Positions 23,115 to 34,251 of a stretch of DNA of 64,000 nucleotides are shown in pieces; within the stretch, counting starts at the first letter, position 1; each line of letters begins with the position of its first letter. Below the pieces are notes generated by a model, which saw only the letters and a list, made by a program, of their open reading frames with translations, searched no databases and was not told the DNA's origin. The stretch is from positions 123,121,083 through 123,185,082 of the forward strand of contig OY821521.1 in assembly GCA_963682025.1 (NCBI GenBank). Direction: 5' to 3'. The DNA comes from Cordilura impudica (lineage: Eukaryota > Arthropoda > Insecta > Diptera > Scathophagidae). A program made the position numbers and the translations under genes.

Positions 23115-25590
23115 CCCATGGATTATACTAATTTAAACGAATTCACTTTAATGCTAATGTTATTTTAAACTTTTCTAAATTAAAACTATTTGAGATACTA
23201 ATTGAACGAGAAAATATTAAAATAGCGTCTTTGAATGAAACATTTTTTTCAGAAAATCATAGACCCTAAAAATTATTATTTATATAGAAGTGTCAGAACA
23301 GATGCAAGAGGAGGAGGAGTAGCTCTGTTGATTCATGAATCTATCGCACATAAAAACCTCTTTATATCAAACACTTCATCAATCGAAAAATCTCAATTGA
23401 AGTTGTTATAAATAATAGACCTATTGTTGTATCGTCGTTATATTCACCAAGATATACCCATAACTTCAATGCTGATATCTTTAACCTAATGCATTCCGCC
23501 AAAGCATATATAGTTTTTGACGACCTAAATGCAAAACATTGTTCTTGGAATTGCCGTTCAAATAACAGTCGATATATTTTTAAGCAATTCCGCTTTAAAT
23601 CTAGACGTAAAAACAATGAATTACGAAATACCATCAGACCATCACCCCATTATATGTACACTTAAAAGGTCAATGGCCCTGCAGGTTGACCTCAATTATT
23701 ATGATTATAGTGCAACCACCTGGAACATTTATATGAAATTTTTAGACAGTAAAATCGCGTTATATTCAGATATATACAATACCAAGGTAGTAATTGATCA
23801 GGAAATCCAAAAATTTGTAAATGTAGTTTTCGAAGCAAGGGACGTATCTACACCGAAAATAACTCAACAAAATAATTACACATTACCAGAAAGTACTGTG
23901 AATTATATTAAACTATATATTAAACTAAGATATATAGTTTAATATAGCCGAACAAACTTTTTATAATCAATGTACTAGGTTTCTAAGTAACAAGATTGAT
24001 AAAAGTATTAATTCGGAACGCAGTAAGAAATGGTGTCAATTATTATTCAATTTAAAACCAGTTGATAAATCATTTTAGAAAATAAGCAGGAACTTACGAG
24101 GAAAAGGAAAAAATCAAATCTCTCACTTTAAAATTGGAAATACAAAAATAACATCTGATAAAGACAAGGCTGAAATCCTGGCAAGTACAATTGTCCAAGC
24201 CAATAATCTCACTTCGAACTACAATCACTCAGCGGATACATTAACAAATACAACAGTAAATAATTTTAAGAAGGAAAATCCTAGTTCTGAATTAGCAATT
24301 TATACATCTCTTGAAGAAGTAATGAATATTGTCTCATCAATAAAACCCTCAAAATCTCCTGGTTTTTACAATGTTCACAACCTGCTCTTAAGGAAACTAC
24401 CACTCAAAACTCTAATATTACTGGTTATAATATTTAACAGCTGCATCAAACTCAACTATTTCCCACACCATTTCAAGAATGCTAAGTTTATAGCTATCAA
24501 CAAACCTAGTAAGCCCATAAATAACCCAAAAAGCTATAGACCTATTAGTCTATTAAGTAACTTAGGTAAAATATTTGAAAAAATGCTACATTCTCGTCTT
24601 AGTGAATTTGTAATGACGAATTCTATTGTTGTTAAAGAACAATTTGCATTTAAAAAAGAGCATAGCACTACTCACCAAATACACAGAATTAAAAATCAAA
24701 TAATCACCAATAAAAACAATAAACGTTCAACGGTTCTAATATTGTTAGATATTATAAAAGCGTTTGATACCGTTTGGCATAATGGCGTAGTATTTGAACT
24801 TCTTGATGCAAATATACCAAAATATTTATGCAAACTTATTTCAGATTTCATTCACGGCAGAAGCTTTAAAGTTATCTTGAAAAACCATTACCACATGGTT
24901 ACCTCAAGGATCAGTTTTGTCGCCATTGCTTTACTGGATATATACATCCGATTTTAAAGTTCCCAAATATATGAAAATTTCTTATTACGCAGATGATACT
25001 GTGTTAATTTCTTCAAACAAACTTACAAGTGCACTCCTGTAGAAAATGGAAAAGGAAATTAAATATTTTCACAAATAGAAAATCAAAATTATCCAAACAA
25101 GACCCAAGCAATAATTTTTCCGGTCAACAAATCTCCCAAAAGACTGCAAAGACGTCATCTTCTTATTGGAAATTATACCATAAATGTATTTAACGTTGTC
25201 AAATATCTCGGAGTTGTCTTGTACAAAAAGCTTACATTTAAACAACATATTATGGCTACGTGCCAAAAAGCTATAAAATCATTGAAAGCATTATGGCCAC
25301 TACTAAATAAAAGGTCATTTCTAAACCTTAAAAACAAAAATCTACTCTTCAAAAGTGTTATAAGGCCGATATTAACATATGCGTGTCCTATTTGGAGTGA
25401 TGCTGCCAACTGTCACCTAAAACGCTTATAGATTATATAAAGCAAATGTCTTAAAATGACAAATAAAAAGCAGTGGAGGTATCTTACAAATCTTCTTCAT
25501 AAAGAAACGGGTTATGAAAAAATTATCGATTTCATAACAAGGATTAATAACAATCGCTTTGCCAAAATTGAAAATTCCTCCACCCACTGA
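23115..25590 (+). pseudogene. Jockey copy B, ORF2 (endonuclease and reverse transcriptase)
   Basis: The endonuclease is decayed: the ATG region, SLNETFF and GGGVALLIHES remain, but the FGD motif reads FDDLNAKH and a deletion near 23570 removes the stretch before DIFLSNSALNLDV. The RT is cleaner: KPSKSPGFYNVH, YRPISLLSNLGKIFEK and LDIIKAFDTVWHNG lie in one frame (24322-24957). It has lost about 20 bp at 24872 just before the LPQGS motif, changing frame. YYADDTVLIS is present near 24985. A stop replaces a codon at 25039-25041. The RT deletion is shared exactly with copy C. Confidence 0.85.
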
Positions 25591-25646
25591 TAAGAGAATG
25601 TAGGAGAAATAACGTAAAATTAAAAAGAAATCACCAAATTGAAAAT

Positions 25647-25697
25647 TATATGCTTATAGAGGTCTATTATTTCTAATAAACCTCCTATAAGCATATA
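25647..25697 (+). other. stem-loop in the Jockey copy B 3' region
   Basis: TATATGCTTATAG at the left pairs with CTATAAGCATATA at the right, and AGGT-TATTA pairs inward with two mismatches, giving a stem of about 23 bp with a loop of about 4 bases. It lies about 60 bp past the RT coding end and 220 bp before the 3' terminus, where non-LTR elements often carry structures read by their own RT. Function is inferred. Confidence 0.5.
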
Positions 25698-26039
25698 AAT
25701 ATTTTCAGTTAGTATATAAATATATTAAATTATATAAAGGTTTTTTCCTCCCATTTTCCTTTAAAAATCATTAAAATTAAAATAAAAACTATTTATTATC
25801 TTTAGATCCTATATATTATTTGTTGAAATATATATATGTATGTAAAGATAAGATCCCATATGTAAATATCAAATTTGTTAAAATATATAAATAAAGGAAG
25901 AATATATAATTAAATTGAAATTGTTTCATTATTATTGTGCCAAGAATCATTCCAGAAGTCAAAGATATATATGTTAATTAATGTTATGGCGAGAATTGGT
26001 ATTTAAATTCTGTAGACATTCGCTCATTTAAAGAATTTT

Positions 26040-26105
26040 TCGAAATTGGTTCACTTTTTCATTTCCATTTCCAAATGGCCGGGAATCCATAGAAACTTTA
26101 TTTTG
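26040..26105 (-). pseudogene. short RNase H remnant of a non-LTR element
   Basis: On the minus strand, WIPGHLEM in one frame and GNEKVNQFRK in the next match the conserved W-x-P-G-H-x-G-I-x-G-N-E-x-A-D block of retroelement RNase H domains. Nothing else of the parent element is recognisable. It could be a chance match, but two adjacent pieces in order make that less likely. Confidence 0.4.
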
Positions 26106-26109
26106 TTAT

Positions 26110-27990
26110 TAAATAGTTTTTTTTTTCTTTTTTGTAATTCATCTTTATTTATTGAATCTTCACATAGGTTCGTGAACTAACAATAATTTATTCAAATCTT
26201 AAAACTAAAACTTAAATATTAAATCCAGACAAAATTTCATTTAATCTATATACATATGTAATCTAATGATAAAAAAAAGAAAAAATTGTATCAATCCATT
26301 TTTCATCCAATGAGATCAGCAGTCTTCCTCCTTTTTAAGCGTTGGTGGATACGATTGTTGATTAAGTTACGTGCTAGAGGATTCGGGTGAGACTCTAGCT
26401 TTTCCAAATAGTTTGCACTATATCTAGCGATTTCGTACTTTACTAGAGAAACATTTAAGTCTCTGTGCAAATGTGAATTTATTACGTACAATGGTGCGCC
26501 TGTAATCATTCTCAAAATCTTGTTTTGGCATCACTGTATTCTTTCTGTGTTTGATGCTGAGGCTGTTCCCCATAACTTTATACCATAGCAACAAATGGGT
26601 TTGAAAATCGAGTTATAAATCAAGATCTTACAATCGAGACTTAACTTTGAGTTACTGCCAACTAGCCATGTGAATTGGACTAATTTCAATTTTATTTGTG
26701 TCAATTTTGCGTCTATATGGCTTTTCCAGGTAAGTCGGCGATCAAGATGTAGTCTGAGATATTTAACAGAGGAATGTTGAGGTATAGGCTGGTTCCAAAT
26801 TCGAATTTGAGGGCAAGTCTCCCTTCTTAGGGTAAAAGTGACGTTGATACACTTTTGTTCATTTACTTTAATCTTCCACATATCTAGCCAATCTTCCAGC
26901 TGTTCAATATGGATCTGTAAAAGAAGAGGGGGTTTTAGTGTACGCTTAAAATTGCAGTATTATCCGCAAAAGTCGACGTAAGTGTGTTTCCATTTTTTGG
27001 CATGTCTGATATGTAAAGGATGTATAGAAGCGGGCCCAAGAGACTACCTTGTGGTACACCAGCATGAATTGTCTGGGAGGGCTCACAAAGCTTTTCTGTC
27101 TTATACAGGATTTTCTATTAATTATATAGCTCTCCATTAGCTTATAGAGGAGTTCCTCGTGCCAAACACGGTCGAAGACTTGCGAGACGTCTATAAAAAG
27201 TGCAAAGCAGTACTTTTTCTCCTCAAAAGCTCTTCTTATGGCACTTACAATTTTGTGAAATTGCTCAGTGGTGCTGTGTTTTCGTCTGAAACCAAATTGA
27301 TTTGCTGGAATGACATTATTTTGCTCTACGGATATTGTAAGTTTGTTTACCAAAATTCTCTCGAATAATTTTGACAAATTGGTCTATACGAATCGACGTT
27401 TGTGTGATCTTTACCTGGTTAGGTATCATTGTAACGGGTGAAACTTTCCATTCTGGGGAAAAATGTTCAAGGCGTATTATAGCATTAAAAATAAACAGAA
27501 TTATTCTTAATGCTAATCGGGGTAACTCCAAAAGCATTTTATTACTGATCCCATCGATCCCCGATGCTTTTTTGGGGTTTAAATCAACAATAGCCTTTTC
27601 GACCTCTCGAATCTCAAAACGAAGGGACACTGCTCTATGCTGTGAATTAACAGGTGACAACTCATCAATAGAACTAGGGGTTATATTTGGTGTAAAAACT
27701 TTTTTTAAATGTTCCACAAACAGAATTCCCTTCTCTTTGTCATTCCTAGCCCATCCTCCACTTTGCTTTCTTAGAGGAGGCTTACATACAGCAGGTCTTT
27801 TAAGATTTTTTGAAGCAGGCCACAAAGAGTAATCAGTTTTTTCTGTTGGATCCAGTTTTTCAAGATAACTATTCAATTTTGTGTTTCTTTGTATTTCAAG
27901 CAGTTTACGTAGGGTTTTCGTGCATTCTTTCAATTGTTTAAGTTGAGGAGATCTGTGCAGTTGCCACTCTCTTCGAATTCTCATTTTTTA
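26110..27990 (-). pseudogene. second Jockey-like non-LTR element (copy E), RT domain, minus strand
   Basis: Reading right to left: a linker (SYLEKLDPTEKTDYSLWPAS), then PKKASGIDGISNKML near 27570; SKLFERIL and ANQFGFRRKHSTTEQFHKI near 27300; ALFIDVSQVFDRVWHEEL near 27180; [20 protein letters not shown] near 27040; FADNTAIL near 26960, where the second catalytic Asp of FADD is Asn; then SVKYLRLHLDRRLTW and a C-terminus ending at 26303. AATAAA and an A-rich tail lie at about 26150-26110, marking the 3' end. Endonuclease and ORF1 are absent (5' truncation at 27990). The sequence is clearly different from copies A-D. Confidence 0.83.
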
Positions 27991-28770
27991 TAACCTCCAC
28001 CCCAGTGTGCAGAGGGTATATATAAGTTTGTCATTCCGTTTGTAATAATTATAAAAAAATTCGGGACCCCATAAAATATAAATATTTATGATTCTTATAA
28101 CAAGCGGAGTTGATATAGCGATGTCCGTCTGTCCGTCTGTGGAAATCGCGATCACGAAACCAGTCGGAGAGCTGGGGTGCTCGTTTATATAAAAAATAAT
28201 TTGTTAACATCCTGAAAAGTTTGCTTTTTAAAATTGTCCAAATCGGTTGATTACGTCCCGAGTATTGAATGAAGAAGTAAAAAAAGTCTTGAAAAAATAA
28301 GATTTGTCTATGTTGTTCTTGTCACGATCACACCCTAAATAGGATAGCTTGGGTATTAATTTTTAGTGAGAATGATTCACTGAAACCATGAGAAGGTTTC
28401 CGTTTGAAAAATTAAGAAAATCGGCCTAATAGGTCCCGAGAAATCACTGGAAAAATAAAAAAAATTGAAAAATATATATTTCTATATTTTTGTTATTATT
28501 CTAAATGTTGTATTTTTGTCATAGCTATACTTGTTGTTTTTGTGGTCGCTGTGGTGACAATATAATAAAAACTAAATCAAAAAAAAACAAGGTAGAAAAA
28601 TTTAAAAGTTTCCATTGTTTTGGCATCACTAAAAAAATTTGTCAAATCATTTTTGTCATCGCCACGAGTCTGCCTGCAATGCAAAGCTTCAGATCGATTG
28701 GGTCACGCGAAAAAGGTTAAAAATCGATCCAAAGTTTTGTCGACAAACAGACAAGCAGACAAATAATGCC
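27991..28770 (+). repeat. common fly dispersed repeat (TGTCCGTCTGTCCGTC type)
   Basis: The block starts ACCTCCACCCCAGTGTGCAG, then AGGGTATA, TTTGTCATTCCGTTTGTAA and GATGTCCGTCTGTCCGTCTG, and ends in ACAAACAGACAAGCAGACAA. I know this order as a dispersed non-coding repeat in many fly genomes, often joined to the ATACCCTCCACC start also seen in repeat H. It sits exactly between the truncated Jockey copy E and the truncated gypsy element, so rearrangement there is likely. No coding region is supported. Confidence 0.6.
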
Positions 28771-28773
28771 AAA

Positions 28774-31700
28774 CTACCTTTTGTCTAATGCACAACAAAC
28801 CTCTTTTGTACTTGTGGAATTAACTGGATATAATTTAACAAATTTTGTAAAGGCATCTACAACAACTAATATATGTTTACGTTTCGATTTTAACGACGGA
28901 AGCGGACCAAAATGATCGACATGTATTGTGTCAAACGGGATAGGTTTTTTAGGAATACTAAAGAGATTCTGCTCATTTACTCGTGCTGGCGCTGAATATA
29001 CAATACATTTTATGCAATTTTTGATAAAGGAAACGATATGTTTTCTCATGTTTGGAAACCAATAATTACACTTCATTTTATCATAGCATTTTTCCGCACC
29101 AAGATGACCAATTTTTTCGTGAACCATTCTCATTACATTGTTTTCCATCTCACTGGGAACATATAATAAACGGTTTAATTCTATTTTACGAAATACAAGC
29201 CCATCAACTAGTTCGTAGTCGTTATCTTCCTCACTTTCAAGCCTAATCAATATTTGTTTAATGATTTCATCTCGCCCTTGAGTTATTTGGATTTGAGCAT
29301 CTAGTTCATTTGAATCCACTGCACCAACTATATTACATTTTTTAATGATATGGCATACATTATTATCAAAGCATCTACTTAAGGCATCGACATGATTTAT
29401 ACTGATTCCGCTTCGATGTTGAATTGAGTAATCGAAGTTTTCTAATTCCAAAGCCCAATGAGCAATTCGAGGGTTAACTTGTCGTTTGTTTAAAGTCATA
29501 GTTAGCGAATTACAGTCTGTGATAACTGTGAAATGTATACCCTCTGAGTACACTCGAAACCGTCGCAAAGCATAAATAATAGAAAGTGTTTCTAATTCAA
29601 AACTATGATACCGCGATTCTGCTGGTGTTGTGGATTTGGAAAAGAATGCAGTGGGATGAAACTTTTTGTCATCTTGACGTTGCATTAAAATAGCTCCAAA
29701 TCCATGAGTACTGGCATAACAATTAAGTTCTGTTTCTCTTGTGGGACTATAAATTGCTAGAATAGGACTTTTCATTAAGCGTTGTTTTAGTTCACTAAAA
29801 GCCGTTAAGCACTCTTCAGTAAAAACATAATTATTTTCCTTTCGTAACAAGTTAAACAAAGGTCTAGTCTTACAGAAAATGAAGGTATAAATCGACGGAA
29901 ATAAGAAAAAAGTCCAATACAACTTTGCAATTCCTTTTGATTTTTTGGTATGGGAACTTTTTTTACTAAATCCAAATGACTTTCAGTTGGTTGTATACCT
30001 AATGGACTGATTAAATATCCTAAATATTCTAGAGATTGGAAACTAAATTTACATTTCTTGAATTTAAATTATAATCTTTTTCATAAGCCCATGCCAGTAC
30101 TTCAGCCAATATTTTGAGATGTGATTTAAAATCTGTCGAAGCTATTAAAATGTCATCTATATAAACTACAATTTTATGAGAATCTATGAAGTCTCGAAAT
30201 ATATTGCTGACAAATCGCTGAAAATTTGCAGGAGCATTTTTCAGTCCGAAAGGCATTCTCAAATACTCATATTGTCCCTGAGGCGTTACAAATGAAGTAT
30301 ATGGTATTGAATCTTTATCTACCTCTAAATGAAAGAATCCGTCTTTTAAATCCAAAATCGTAAACCATTTTTTTCCAGCCATATATTCAATGCAATCCTC
30401 AATCAATGGCAGTGGAAAATTGTCCCTAATTGTTTTCTTATTTAATGCACGATAATCAACACACATACGAGTTTCACCCGTATTTTTTTTAGTTAAAACA
30501 ATTGCAGATGCATATGGTGAATTACTATTTCGAATAATATTTCTTTTCAATAAATCATCTATTATTTTACTAACTTCTTCACGATCTCGGTCTGATAACC
30601 AATGAATTGGAATGTCGTCAGATAATCGAATTTTCATGGTATAGTCATGGGGATTTCGAACAATACTTGTTGGATTAATGTAATAATTTTTAATGACACT
30701 TTTCAAATCCAGTACTTTAACCGGATTTAACTGTGGATTTATGTTTATGTCAACAAAATATTTATCATCAGTTTCCTTTATATCATTCACCCTTGGCACC
30801 AAAGAAATTCCATCTTTATTATTTATTGGTCTTGTAGAATCAAATATAGACAAATTTGAGTTATGAAAATTATTTATATACACAAGTTTTATATTAAATT
30901 TTGACATGAAATCTCTACCCAAAATCATAGGGATTTGAATGTCAATATCCGGAATAACAACTAATTTAAGGCATTTAATAACGTTTTTAAATCTAATTGA
31001 ACAGGAAATAACTCTATACATTTTCATATTACAATTTCCAATACCAACAAATCCAGTTGGTGATAAATTTTCTGAAATTGTAATGTTTTTAGGTACCACA
31101 GATCTTGCAATCAGACTAATGGGGCTACCAGAATCAATTAAACACAGATTATTCCGATAATTAGTATATTTGTTTCTATAAGATTTATCAAATGCCACAC
31201 TCACCGTTTGCATTGTATCAACAATATCATTTAAATTTGTTTCTGAAAAAACACAGCAACTCGTAGTTGCAACACGTTGTCGTTTAGGGCAATCCTTGTG
31301 AAAGTGACCCATTTGATGGCAAATAAAACAGGAACCTGGAGGACGCAATGGTTTTGGGCATGCTGTTTTTATGTGGCCAAATTGAGAGCAGTTAAAACAC
31401 CGTACTTCTTTGCCACGATTAATATCCTTTATTTTTCTTACAGAATCAATTTTACAATGACGTTTTTCGTATCTATGTACGCACTGAATTAGTTCATCTA
31501 CTGATGATGCTCCATACAGCATGGACACATTGAATGAATTGTCTTGCATACCATCAATAATTATGTCAACTAATTCTTGATCATCAATTTCAGCTTGTGA
31601 TGCATTACTTTTCATTGAAATAATGTAATTTATACATGTTTCAGATGGTAGTAGAGTACGTAAACGTAACTTATGATATATTTATTCATGTGTAACTGTT

Positions 31701-32497
31701 CATTTAAATGTCTTAAGTAATGAAGCTTTCAAATCATTATATATCCAAGTAGAGTTCTCCATAAATTCACGAGCTGTTCCTTGCAATAACCACTTCAAGC
31801 ACATCAATTTTTCTTGATCATTAAAGTTTACCGCATAGCTTTCAAATAAAATAAACCATTTACAAATATCTCGGCTGTCATTACCATTAAATTTTGGAAC
31901 CATTATGTCCAATTCGTCATAATTTATTCGACAACCTCTATTAACAGCGTTTCCTTCTAAATTTCTTAACTGGTTCTGCAGATTTAACATCTCACAGCGC
32001 ATTTTCAGAATCTTAATTTGATTTTCCAATTCTTGAGACTCTTGTGATGGCAACAAAACTGAAGAATTTATTGGTGAAGAACTTGACGGAATAGTAACAC
32101 ATCTTGACACTGGATCGGAAGAAGCAAATGTGTTTGGGATTGTATCAGAAGACCCAACAGCATTCATAAGAAATTCACCAGTACCGAAGGAAGTAATAGT
32201 ATTTACAGAAGATACAGCGGATGTAACAGCACTTACGGACGATACAGCGGAAGTTACAGTATTTACAGCAGAAACAGCGGAAGTAACAGGAGAAGTTAAA
32301 ATTACGGAAGAAATACCAACGTCTTCATTTGGTGAAGCACGTTTATTCAAATTAGTGGTCAATTCCACACAATTTTCATTCTGGTTTGTCGAATCATATA
32401 AAGCTATCAATTGGCTCATTGTTGCAGATTCAGGATACGATATTCCTTCAGCAACCAGAGTATCAATAATTCGATGACGAGTTGGTCGTAAATCCAT
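28774..32497 (-). pseudogene. Ty3/gypsy LTR retrotransposon gag-pol, minus strand
   Basis: ATG 32497 starts a gag with a coiled-coil-prone Gln/Leu/Asn segment and a capsid-like region (VPKFNGNDSRDICKWF). Gag, protease and RT run in one frame, broken by TGA and TAA near 31700 and 31685. Two CCHC knuckles (CFNCSQFGHIKTACP, CFICHQMGHFHKDCP), protease DSGSPISLIA, and RT FTILDLKDGFFH and YIDDILIAS follow. Frameshifts sit near 30045 and 29890. RNase H is next, but its first catalytic Asp is Tyr (CYASTHGFGAILMQ). The integrase HHCC finger and two core Asp motifs (HVDHFGPLP, VVDAFTKFV) are present; the frame is cut at 28774 before the catalytic Glu. No env and no LTRs were found, so the element is dead. 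Confidence 0.9.
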
Positions 32498-32512
32498 GTT
32501 AAATTTATTTTT

Positions 32513-32682
32513 TTTAATTTTTTTTTAAACGACCCCACACCTGAATTATAATATGACTTTTCCAAACTGATTTTTATTTTCAATAAAACTGATTCAAATG
32601 ACATTTCAAACAAAGAATATTATAAAACATTTTAGACAACAAAGTAGTTAAGAATAAAGTACATAACATTATATTACAATAT
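32513..32682. other. gypsy leader remnant
   Basis: On the minus strand this lies just upstream of gag. ATTCAGGTGTGGGGTCG at 32551-32535 resembles the stretch after a 5' LTR where a primer-binding site would lie, but I could not match it to a tRNA end and no LTR is recognisable beyond it. Confidence 0.3.
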
Positions 32683-33512
32683 TGAATTTTTGCGTATAAT
32701 ATTTGCATATATGTACATACATATATTAAATAAAAAAAATATATATAATCAATATCAATATTCTGCCATTTTTATAACATCGCAAAATGTTACAAATACA
32801 AAGTACACGTATGTATATCCTATAGATGTATATCCATAATAACCACATTTTAGAAATAAATCGGTATATTATTTTATTTGAATATTATTTATCAATGTTT
32901 TCATAGCATTCTAATTAATATATAAAATATAAATACTTTCATAACATTATAATATACATATATAAAAGGTCAATGTTTTCTACCAATCGGCTCAAAATTG
33001 TTTTCTTCTTATGCATTTCATTTATATAAAATTTTGCAATAATTTCTTTCACGGTGAATACAATTTTTTGGTATTAACAAAGGCCCAATTCAGACGACGA
33101 TTTTTGACAACGCGCTTTTTCTTAATTCTCTTTTAAAGCTGCTACTAAAAACCTATTGCATTCTACGATGATTTTTAGTTTCATGTCTTTTTTTAGAATC
33201 TGCTTTAGTTTATTTTTCGCATTAAGAAACATATATGAATTAATGTAAATTCAAATTATCTTTTTTATTCAATTCAATTTATTTGTTAAATATTATTTAC
33301 ATTATTTAAGAGGGTTACAACTGTATTTTTTTTTGCACAAGACTTAAAAAACCGATGTCAGATTTTTACAGTGGATAGATATGACCACTGTGTATCGTTT
33401 TCTTGCAAAAAGTGAAAATTAAAAATTTTGAGTTGACTCACTTTAGAGGTACAGGTGCGATATATGTATGTACTTTACATATATTAAATAACAAAATAAT
33501 ATACATATATAT
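32683..33512. repeat. dispersed repeat E, copy 1
   Basis: About 830 bp that recur in the same orientation at 46034-46877 plus 49060-49090. Both copies contain GGCCCAATTCAGACGA near the middle and, at the right, the MITE-like end whose complement opens the element at 1443. The right part (ACATATATTAAATAACAAAA, 33477-33496) is the uninterrupted version of the site where the Sola-like transposon sits in copy 2. No coding capacity was seen. Confidence 0.75.
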
Positions 33513-34251
33513 AGTAGTATAATAGCAGTATATATAGTAGTATAATAGCATAGTATCTCAATGTTGAAGTAAAGAAAAAACAAATGAAATTAAAAAATTT
33601 TCGGGAAATTTTTCACTTTTGCGGCTACCTAAGCGCTACCTTAACGGTGTTAAGAATCATTCCTAGGAAGTTCGTTCTATAAATTTGTTTATTGCAATCT
33701 TAGGTAAATTTTTGTGGTTGATTGTTTACATTAATTTTGAACGGTTTGCTGCCTATGGACCTGAACAGGGGAAAAAAGGTGAAAAAAATCGAATTTATAA
33801 AGTTTTTTGCGATTTTGATCTTGAAGATGATTTTCTTTGATTTTATATGTTCACAATTTTTGTTCTTTATAACAAGAGCTAAAACTTTGGCTCAGAGAGT
33901 AAATCGAAATGAACACTATTTTGCAAAAATGACAGCGAGGCCCCAAATCTTTAGGAACCCATAAAAAGTGCATGACTTGGGGCAAAACTGGGAGACACGG
34001 GTCTTTTTTTGGTCTTTTATCACGTAGTGGTGTCCGTATATGGTTATATTTCCATGACTTAAAAAATTACACACAGTGTTATTATTCAACAGTTCGCATC
34101 TAATTCTCTTTACGAACGGTCGTGTAAATAATTAAAGCGCTTACAGTACAACTATTTAAAATTAAAAACAAGTGTATATTTTTGTTTTTGCAACTGCATA
34201 TTCTTGATGTCATTTGAACTCACGTGGTAGACAATCCAGCTTAATACATTA

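Larger units (their letters stand above)
21420..25920 (+). mobile_element. Jockey-type non-LTR retrotransposon copy B, near full length
   Basis: The 5' end at 21420 (AGTATCTCAATGTT) and about 690 bp of leader are shared with copy C at 33552. ORF1, ORF2 and the 3' end follow; the last shared bases with copy A lie near 25919, after AATAAA at 25890-25895. No clean target duplication was found. Both ORFs are broken. Compared with copy C it has lost about 115 bp of the endonuclease region near 23570. Confidence 0.8.

Noticed and set aside
32683..33475. Repeat E as a gypsy 5' LTR, with 46034-46877 as a solo LTR
   Set aside because: The ends lack TG...CA, do not abut a convincing primer site, and copy 2 has no target duplication; the repeat also extends past the presumed boundary.
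33552..34251. The shared leader of Jockey copies B and C as an independent element, or as the 5' end of the Penelope element
   Set aside because: In copy B it runs straight into Jockey ORF1 with no Penelope sequence, and the Penelope insertion has its own 7-bp duplication there.
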